Assembly (NCBI GenBank): GCA_016926575.1
Contig: JAFGOJ010000460.1
Coordinates: forward strand, 1-10,904
DNA from: Anaerolineae bacterium
Lineage (GTDB): Bacteria; Chloroflexota; Anaerolineae; B4-G1; DUEL01
Direction: 5' to 3'
Length of the DNA stretch: 10,904 nt
Numbering within the stretch: the first letter of the stretch is position 1; every line of letters starts with the position of its first letter. Of this stretch, positions 6,132 through 10,904 are shown one piece after another. The position numbers and the translations under genes are program-made. The notes under the pieces were generated by a model, which was not told the origin of the DNA, ran no database searches, and saw nothing but the letters and a program-made list of their open reading frames with translations.

Positions 6132-7766
6132 TTACGCCTCTTCGTCCATCCAGACGTCGTCGAGGATGAGCATAGACGGAGAGGAGCGGAAGTTCTTGAT
6201 GGCGTCGCGATGCGCCCACAGGACCGCGCCCCAGATCGGGACGGCGATGCCGCCTTCTTCCTTGAGGATGGCCTGGAGTTCGCACATCAGCTCCCGCCGC
6301 GCTTCCACGTCGTACGTGCCCTGCGCCTGATCCAGCAGCTCGTCGAAGCGCGCGTTCGAGAAGTGCGTCTCGTTCCACGGCACGCCGGTGCGGTAGGCCA
6401 GGTCGAGCACCATCACGCCCAGCGGACGGTGCATCCAGTCGGTGATGCCGAAGTCGACGTCGACCCACTGCTCCCAGTACAGGCTGGAGGGCATAACGTC
6501 CAGGTTGATGGTGATGCCCGCCGGCTCGCATTGGGCCTTGAGCAGCGTGGCGATGGTCATATACGGCTCGGTGTTGATGACGGCCAGGTTCACTTCGAGG
6601 CCATCGGCGTACCCGGCCTCGGCCAGCAGCGAACGTGCCAGATCGTGATCCTGCGGCGGGATGTCCATCGGGCAGTATTCGGGGTGCACGGGGGCCACAT
6701 GGTGGTCCTCACCCGTCGCGCCGTAGCCGCGGTAGGTCGCTTCGAGGATGGCGGCCCGGTCCTGGCAGGCTTTGATGGCGTTGCGCACGTTCTTGTTGTC
6801 GAAGGGCGGCGCGTCGACCTGCATACGGACGAGCGGGCAGTAGGACGAGACCTGAGCGGAGATGGTGATGTCCGGCACGCCTTCCAGCGCGTCGAGGGTG
6901 GCCGCGTTGATGGAGATCATGTCGACCTCACCGCTGGTGAGGGCTGCGACCATCGCCGCCGTGTCTGTCAACGCCACGAACTGAATGCCGTCCAGGTACG
7001 GCAGCGCCTGCCCATCCTGGCCCGTGCGCCAGTAGCCTTCGCGGCGGGTCAAGATGGCCCGCTCCTCTGGATAGAACTCGTCCAGGGTGAAGGGCCCCGT
7101 GCCGAGCGGGTTCTCGTGCCACACGCCCTCGAAGTCCCGTGGCATGATCGCGTTGTTGTAGTGGTACAGGTGCTCGGGCACAGCGATTTGGGGCGTGTCC
7201 AGATGCAGCCGCACGGTGTAATCGTCTACCTTTTCAACATTGGCCAGTTGGAGGTACGACATCAGGCTCGCCGTGGAGCAGCCGAGATCCGGATCGAACC
7301 AGCGTTGGAAATTGAACATCACGTCGTCGGCATTAAACTCCAACCCGTGGTTGAAGGTGACGCCATGGCGCAGGTTGAGCGTCCAGGTCAGCAAGTCCTC
7401 AGACGGTTCCCAGCTTTCCAGCAGCCAGGGCACTGTGACGTTGTCCCAATCGGTGACGGCCAGGAATTCGGCCACGTTGCGGTAGACGTTGTACTGGGCC
7501 CACTGCACAGTGGCGATGTCGTCCATGCGCAGGCAGTTGTTGACCGTGCGCAGGGTGCCGCCACGGCGCGGGCCGCCGGCGGGCACCGTCGCGGGGACGA
7601 CCGCCGTCGCCTCCGGCGTAGCGGTCTCTGCAGGGCCGCAAGACGCCAAAAAAGTGGCCATACCGCTCATCGACAGCCCCAACAGTGCCGCCATACGCAT
7701 GAATTCGCGCCGGGTGATCTTTCCCTGGCGGTACTGCTCTTTCAACTCGGGAATATACGGGTGCAT
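6132..7766 (-). CDS. ABC transporter substrate-binding lipoprotein, family 5 (SBP_bac_5)
   Basis: The product is 544 residues from ATG 7766, set by a strong AGGAGGAGG 6 nt upstream; an in-frame TTG at 7787 precedes that site and is rejected. Residues 19-32 (RREFMRMAALLGLS) form a twin-arginine-like signal, and L40-A-S-C43 is a lipobox. The mature protein should thus be an extracytoplasmic lipoprotein anchored at Cys43, followed by a Thr/Ala/Pro linker (TATPEATAVVPATVPAGG). Family-5 signs are WEPSEDLLTWTLNLRHGVTF, DDVMFNFQRW, NPLGTGPF and the GEDHHVAPVHPEYCP loop. The family binds peptides, nickel, opines, glycosides and metallophores for ABC import. Permease and ATPase genes, normally adjacent, are missing: the next gene is the opine dehydrogenase. 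The ligand cannot be read; an opine or a metal chelate is suggested only by context. Confidence 0.95.
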   Translation of the reverse strand: MHPYIPELKEQYRQGKITRREFMRMAALLGLSMSGMATFLASCGPAETATPEATAVVPATVPAGGPRRGGTLRTVNNCLRMDDIATVQWAQYNVYRNVAEFLAVTDWDNVTVPWLLESWEPSEDLLTWTLNLRHGVTFNHGLEFNADDVMFNFQRWFDPDLGCSTASLMSYLQLANVEKVDDYTVRLHLDTPQIAVPEHLYHYNNAIMPRDFEGVWHENPLGTGPFTLDEFYPEERAILTRREGYWRTGQDGQALPYLDGIQFVALTDTAAMVAALTSGEVDMISINAATLDALEGVPDITISAQVSSYCPLVRMQVDAPPFDNKNVRNAIKACQDRAAILEATYRGYGATGEDHHVAPVHPEYCPMDIPPQDHDLARSLLAEAGYADGLEVNLAVINTEPYMTIATLLKAQCEPAGITINLDVMPSSLYWEQWVDVDFGITDWMHRPLGVMVLDLAYRTGVPWNETHFSNARFDELLDQAQGTYDVEARRELMCELQAILKEEGGIAVPIWGAVLWAHRDAIKNFRSSPSMLILDDVWMDEEA

Positions 7767-7772
7767 TTTCTT

Positions 7773-7781
7773 CCTCCTCCT
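7773..7781 (-). promoter_or_regulatory. Strong Shine-Dalgarno of the binding-protein gene
   Basis: AGGAGGAGG on the minus strand lies 6 nt before ATG 7766. It is much stronger than the sites of most neighbours, consistent with high expression of a binding protein, and it decides against the upstream TTG. Confidence 0.8.
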
Positions 7782-7866
7782 AATCAACTTGGAAATCGAG
7801 CGCTAACCACATTACACGCACCGGTTACGTCTTTTAGGGAATCCTCCACCTCCTTTCGTTTACCGC

Positions 7867-8859
7867 TCACACGCTCAACGGTCGCATCGTCATCGCCCCC
7901 TCGGGGCACGTATTGGCACACAGACCACACCCAAAACAAGCGTCGGCGTCGAAGACGATCTCCATGCAACCGTCCTCCGCCTCCCGACAGAACAAGGCAC
8001 CGAACGGACACCGCTCGACGCACACGCCACACCCAACGCAGCGCGCTTCGTCGCGATGGGCCAGGTAATGACGCCTGGGCCACTGCTGCGCCATCCCCAG
8101 CGCCATGCCCGCGCGGATTGGATACGAACAACAGGCGCAGCAGTTGCCGTTCACAGTCGCTTTGCGCCCCTTTTCCGCCCGCTGACCGGTGTGAATCAAC
8201 CCGGCCCGGTCGGCGTTCAACAGGATCTGGATGCACTCCTCTTTGGTAACGATCTGCCCCTCACCCATCTCCAACGTCCACCGGCCGCGGTCATCCAGGC
8301 GGAAGCACGTGTTCCACCGCTCGTGGGCGCAGGCTGCCACCGTGGTGCGGCAGTCGCATGGCACAACGACGTGTAACTCCGCCGCTGCGACGATCTCCAG
8401 GGCTTCCTCCAGCAGCAGAATATCGCGGTTGTGAATCTCCAAACTGTCGGGGTCTTGGCGCAGCAAGTCGAGGCGACGTGCCAGGTCGTGATGGCGGATG
8501 TTTTCATCCAGATGCCACTCGATCAGCGTCGCGCGCACGTCCTCCGGCACCCGCAGCCATCCGTCGTAGTCCTGCATCGACAAATAGGTCACGCGACGGT
8601 AGGCGTTGCATGCGCGGTAACAAATTGCGCTGTCCTCGACCACGCGCTCGACGACGGCGCGCAATGTCGCATCGAGGAGCAAGCGCTCGGCAGCCGCGCC
8701 GCCCAATCCCAACGCCTCGGCCACCTGCCCCACGCTCAGCGCCCGCTCGCCCAGCGCCACCACCAGGTCGATCTCTTGCGCCGTCGCCACCAGATCGACG
8801 TAAGGCAGCAGCGCGTCGGGCAAGCGAAATATCTGTTGGAACGCCGCCAGTTTGGTCAT
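7867..8859 (-). CDS. Cys-rich 2x[4Fe-4S] ferredoxin-domain protein (paralog 2)
   Basis: The product has 330 residues. The N-terminal third includes a winged-helix-like segment (LSVGQVAEALGLGGAAAERLL, residues 41-61). The middle has HVVVPCDCR (Cys168, 170) with Cys177 and Cys185, then a Thr-Lys-Glu helix and AGLIHTG. Next comes the dense cluster NCCACCSYPIR (Cys240, 241, 243, 244). The C-terminus is a bacterial-type two-cluster ferredoxin: CVGCGVCVERCP (274-285) and CFGCGLCANTCP (308-319). I recognise the layout PCxCR / CNCCxCC / two ferredoxin motifs as a family common in anaerobes and usually annotated only as 4Fe-4S binding protein; its function is not established. A cytoplasmic electron carrier or metal-handling role is plausible. 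Its ATG is 4 nt after the hypA stop, so it belongs to the hyp operon. It is paralogous to the gene at the right edge. Confidence 0.92.
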   Translation of the reverse strand: MTKLAAFQQIFRLPDALLPYVDLVATAQEIDLVVALGERALSVGQVAEALGLGGAAAERLLLDATLRAVVERVVEDSAICYRACNAYRRVTYLSMQDYDGWLRVPEDVRATLIEWHLDENIRHHDLARRLDLLRQDPDSLEIHNRDILLLEEALEIVAAAELHVVVPCDCRTTVAACAHERWNTCFRLDDRGRWTLEMGEGQIVTKEECIQILLNADRAGLIHTGQRAEKGRKATVNGNCCACCSYPIRAGMALGMAQQWPRRHYLAHRDEARCVGCGVCVERCPFGALFCREAEDGCMEIVFDADACFGCGLCANTCPEGAMTMRPLSV

Positions 8860-8863
8860 TCGA

Positions 8864-9241
8864 TCAAGACTCGGGCTCTACGTCGATACTGACCAGACCA
8901 AAACTGACCCCACCGGTGACGCGCAAGTTCTTGCCGCCACAGGCGCAGCCGCGCGCGAAGGCATTCTGTAAGATCGTGTGCGGCGGCTGGTCCGCCCAGG
9001 CACTCAAATCCTGTTTGCTTCCACAGTCGAGGCAGGTCATTTCGAGCGGCACCATCTCAAAGTGAAGCCGCGCCCCTTCGGCCAGCGTGCCTTCGCTCAG
9101 GTATTCGAAGAAGACCTCGACCGAATCCGGAACGATGGCCGCCATGCGGCCCACCTGGAGGTAGATGTCGGTGATGCGACGCCCTCCGGCGTGCTCCAGT
9201 GCCAAGTCGAGCAGAGCCTGCGTGACAGGCATCTCGTGCAT
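8864..9241 (-). CDS. hypA: Hydrogenase nickel metallochaperone HypA, variant
   Basis: A 125-residue protein. It begins MHEMPVTQALLDLALEHA; the N-terminal Met-His-Glu is the family's nickel-binding end, so this ATG is well fixed. ITDIYLQVGRMAAIVPDSVEVFFEYLSEGTLAEGARLHFE matches the HypA core. The zinc domain has Cys70 and Cys73 (CLDC) as expected, but the second pair is Cys99 and Cys101 (GCACGG), a CxC instead of CxxC, and 25 residues separate the pairs, roughly twice the usual distance. HypA hands nickel, together with HypB, to the [NiFe]-hydrogenase large subunit and in some bacteria to urease. It lies 7 nt after hypB and 4 nt before the next ferredoxin gene. The slightly greater length than typical (about 113-118) comes from the zinc-loop insertion. 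Nickel-enzyme target is not in the window. Confidence 0.92.
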   Translation of the reverse strand: MHEMPVTQALLDLALEHAGGRRITDIYLQVGRMAAIVPDSVEVFFEYLSEGTLAEGARLHFEMVPLEMTCLDCGSKQDLSAWADQPPHTILQNAFARGCACGGKNLRVTGGVSFGLVSIDVEPES

Positions 9242-9248
9242 CGGTAGC

Positions 9249-9911
9249 CTACCCCTCAGCCGCGCGCTTCTCGGCCAACTTCTGCCGCACCCAATCCAGC
9301 CAGACGTCGATACCCTCGCCCGTGGTGCACGAGACCTCGAAGATTGCCAGGCCGGGATTGATCTTCAACGCGTTTTCGCGCATCGTCGCCGCTTTCGCCG
9401 CAATGTACGGCTCCAGATCGATCTTGTTGATCACCGCCGCCTGGGCTTTCAAAAACGCCCCCGGATACTTGAGCGGCTTGTCGTCACCCTCCGGCAGGCT
9501 GGCGACGACGACCTTGATGTCTTCACCCAGGTCCCACTCCGTGGGACAGAGCAGGTTGCCGACGTTCTCGATGATCAGTACGTCGGCGTCGGCCACGTCG
9601 AGCTGCTCGACAGCGCGCTGAATCTGGCGCGCCTCCAGATGACAGCCGCCCTGGGTGTTGATCTGCACCACCGGCATGCCCACCGCCGCGATGCGCTCGG
9701 CATCGATGCTGGTCGTGGGATCCCCTTCGATGACGGCGATCTTCAACGTGCCGTTGAGCTGCGTGATCGTCCGCTCCAGGAGTGACGTCTTTCCCGCGCC
9801 CGGCGAGGCGATGACGTTGAGCACCAGGACGTGCGTGAACCGGCTGCGCAGGTAGTCGGCCAGTATCGTATTGGCCTCGGTGACCTCTTTCAACACGGGG
9901 ATATTGACCAT
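9249..9911 (-). CDS. hypB: Hydrogenase nickel incorporation GTPase HypB
   Basis: The product is 220 residues from ATG 9911; the start overlaps the preceding stop as TGATG. GTG 9914, directly before it, is also possible, since GGAGGT (9921-9926) is 6 nt from GTG and 9 nt from ATG. A SIMIBI-class GTPase: P-loop SPGAGKT (36-42), EGDPTTSIDAERI (62-74), IENVGNLLCPTEWDLGE (114-130), EGDDKPLKYP and NKID (162-165). Cys90-His91 and Cys122 preserve the G-domain metal site that sits at the dimer interface in the family. The N-terminal CxxCxC nickel site of E. coli HypB and any His-rich stretch are absent, as in many HypB proteins. The usual NTGKGCHLD is NTQGGCHLE here. It should load nickel via HypA (next gene, 7 nt away) into a nickel enzyme. 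The frame extends far upstream but only through the overlapping ferredoxin gene. Confidence 0.95.
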   Translation of the reverse strand: MVNIPVLKEVTEANTILADYLRSRFTHVLVLNVIASPGAGKTSLLERTITQLNGTLKIAVIEGDPTTSIDAERIAAVGMPVVQINTQGGCHLEARQIQRAVEQLDVADADVLIIENVGNLLCPTEWDLGEDIKVVVASLPEGDDKPLKYPGAFLKAQAAVINKIDLEPYIAAKAATMRENALKINPGLAIFEVSCTTGEGIDVWLDWVRQKLAEKRAAEG

Positions 9912-10904
9912 CACGCCGGCACCTCCTCTTCGCGGAGCGGCCGCATGGTGATGGCCGCCTCGGGGCAGGCCGTGGCGCAAATGCCGCAGCCACGGCATTT
10001 CCCCGCATCGAAGAGCACCGCGCCGGCGTCGTCCTTGTAGAACGCGCCGAAGTGGCAGCGCTCGGCACAGGTGCCACACTGGATACACGTATCCAGGTCA
10101 CGCTCGGCCACGTAGTAGATGCGCGGCCAGGCCTGCCACATATCCAGCTTGATGCCCGCGCGGATGGGGTAACAATCGCAGGCGCAGCAGTTACAGAACC
10201 CGAAAACCTCGCCGGTCTCCTTCCAGAAACGGTTACCGGTGTGCATCAGGCCAGCCCGGTCGGCGTCGATCACGATGCGCTTCATCTCGTCTTTGGTCAC
10301 ACGGCGGCCGTGGCCGTGTTCCAGCGTCATCGTCGCGCCCCTATTCAGGCGCACGCACACGTCCAACGGACGGTCGCAGGCGCGCACGATCGCGCGGCAG
10401 TCGCACGGCACGACCACGAAATCGTCGGCCGCGTCGACCATGTCGAGCGCCTCTTCGAGCAGCATGTAATCCCGGTTGGGCACGCGCACGCGGGCATCGG
10501 GATTTTCGAGCATCGCGGTAATGGCGTCCTGCCAGATGTCAATGAACTCCTGAAGCTGCCATTCGATCACCGCATCGCGCGCATCGGCCGGCACGTCGCC
10601 CCAGCCCTCGTACATGGCCAGTGGGTCCAGGCGGCGGTAGAACGTGCCCGCTTTGTACCGGTCGGGTCCGCGCTCCCCGTCGTCTTCCTCGTGGCCCCAG
10701 GCAACGCCGGCCTTGGCGATCACACCGCGGTGGAAGGCCCGCGTGACGAACGCCTGTGCCTCGTCGAGGCCCATGCCCATCATCGCGGCGATCTCGGAGA
10801 CGGTCAGCTCTTTGTCATCCAGCCCCACCACCAGGGCCATCTCTTGTTCGGTGACCACGAAATCGATATGGGGGATCATCGCTGGCGGCAACTCAAAAAT
10901 CTCG
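9911..10904 (-). CDS. Cys-rich 2x[4Fe-4S] ferredoxin-domain protein (paralog 1), 5' end outside the window
   Basis: 330 codons are visible and the frame stays open to the right edge. The first visible residues (EIFELPPAMIPHIDF) align with residues 9-22 of the paralog at 7867-8859 (QIFRLPDALLPYVD), so roughly 8-9 more residues and the true start lie outside; the TTG at 10891 is not the start. Features: winged-helix-like LTVSEIAAMMGMGLDEAQAF; VPCDCR with two further Cys (ACDRPLDVC); a cluster FCNCCACDCYPIR with five Cys; and two ferredoxin motifs, CIQCGTCAERCH and CRGCGICATACP. The first motif ends in Cys-His rather than the usual Cys-Pro. The family is found in anaerobes and has no settled role; electron transfer is the obvious inference. 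Its TGA overlaps the hypB ATG by one base, so the two are translationally coupled. Confidence 0.92.
   Translation of the reverse strand, partial: EIFELPPAMIPHIDFVVTEQEMALVVGLDDKELTVSEIAAMMGMGLDEAQAFVTRAFHRGVIAKAGVAWGHEEDDGERGPDRYKAGTFYRRLDPLAMYEGWGDVPADARDAVIEWQLQEFIDIWQDAITAMLENPDARVRVPNRDYMLLEEALDMVDAADDFVVVPCDCRAIVRACDRPLDVCVRLNRGATMTLEHGHGRRVTKDEMKRIVIDADRAGLMHTGNRFWKETGEVFGFCNCCACDCYPIRAGIKLDMWQAWPRIYYVAERDLDTCIQCGTCAERCHFGAFYKDDAGAVLFDAGKCRGCGICATACPEAAITMRPLREEEVPA
9921..9926 (-). promoter_or_regulatory. Ribosome binding site of hypB inside the end of the upstream gene
   Basis: GGAGGT on the minus strand lies within the last codons (Glu-Glu-Val) of the ferredoxin-domain gene. It sits 9 nt before ATG 9911 or 6 nt before GTG 9914, leaving the exact hypB start open by one codon. 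Confidence 0.65.

Noticed and set aside
6061..6531. Upstream extension of the opine dehydrogenase frame.
   Set aside because: It reads through the hairpin and the 3' end of the binding-protein gene in another frame; a GTG with a good ribosome site at 6060 precedes the Rossmann fold directly.
6660..6730. His/Cys-rich loop GEDHHVAPVHPEYCP in the binding protein as a nickel site.
   Set aside because: Similar His-Pro-rich loops are common in ordinary family-5 peptide-binding proteins, so it is not evidence of metal binding.
7784..7859. A possible 21-codon leader peptide after an AAAGGAGGTGG stretch in the gap before the binding-protein gene.
   Set aside because: The only usable start (GTG) sits within the Shine-Dalgarno-like bases, with no proper spacing, and the peptide has no attenuator-like codon run.
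6210..8249. A 679-codon open frame on the plus strand.
   Set aside because: It runs antisense across the binding-protein gene, a spacer and the ferredoxin gene. Its product is an Arg/His/Val-rich, low-complexity sequence with no recognisable domain, as expected for antisense of GC-rich genes.
9912..10088. Upstream extension of the hypB frame.
   Set aside because: It overlaps the ferredoxin motifs of the preceding gene in another frame, and HypB homology begins at MVNIPVL.

Overview
The window looks like a stretch of a GC-rich bacterial genome in which every supportable gene lies on the minus strand, so the biological order runs from the right edge to the left. A Chloroflexota (Anaerolineae-like) anaerobe or facultative anaerobe is my best guess. 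That rests on the N-terminal style of the lipoprotein (a short leader, then ITRREFMRMAALLGLS), on the family of Cys-rich ferredoxin proteins, and on intergenic DNA made largely of short GC-rich palindromes. It is an inference; there is no rRNA or other marker gene here.

Right part (about 10904 to 7867): four tightly packed genes with gaps of -1, 7 and 4 nt. They are a Cys-rich double-[4Fe-4S] protein cut by the window edge, hypB, hypA, and a second paralogous Cys-rich double-[4Fe-4S] protein. HypA and HypB are nickel chaperones, but no hydrogenase or other nickel enzyme is visible in the window. Both chaperones show unusual features.

Middle part (7766 to 4948): a family-5 (peptide/nickel/opine type) ABC substrate-binding lipoprotein with a Tat-like signal and no permease or ATPase genes beside it, followed by an octopine/nopaline-type opine dehydrogenase starting at GTG. 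Left part (4860 to 149): a cytoplasmic molybdopterin oxidoreductase with an atypical Fe-S motif, then two different 12-TM MFS transporters (one DHA1 drug-exporter-like, one Fsr-like).

The gaps between genes are short (none above 185 nt) and rich in perfect hairpins: 83-113, 1429-1450, 1450-1470, 1496-1515, 4886-4922 and 6082-6118, plus a 32-nt repeat found at 1-32 and 1523-1554. No tRNA, rRNA, transposase or CRISPR array was seen.

The most interesting reading is functional: nickel chaperones, a family-5 binding protein, an opine dehydrogenase and MFS transporters together recall the parts list of opine metallophore systems (staphylopine/pseudopaline), though with a different dehydrogenase family and without the biosynthetic partner genes in view. 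This is a hypothesis only; redox metabolism built around the Fe-S proteins and the molybdenum enzyme is an equally open explanation.
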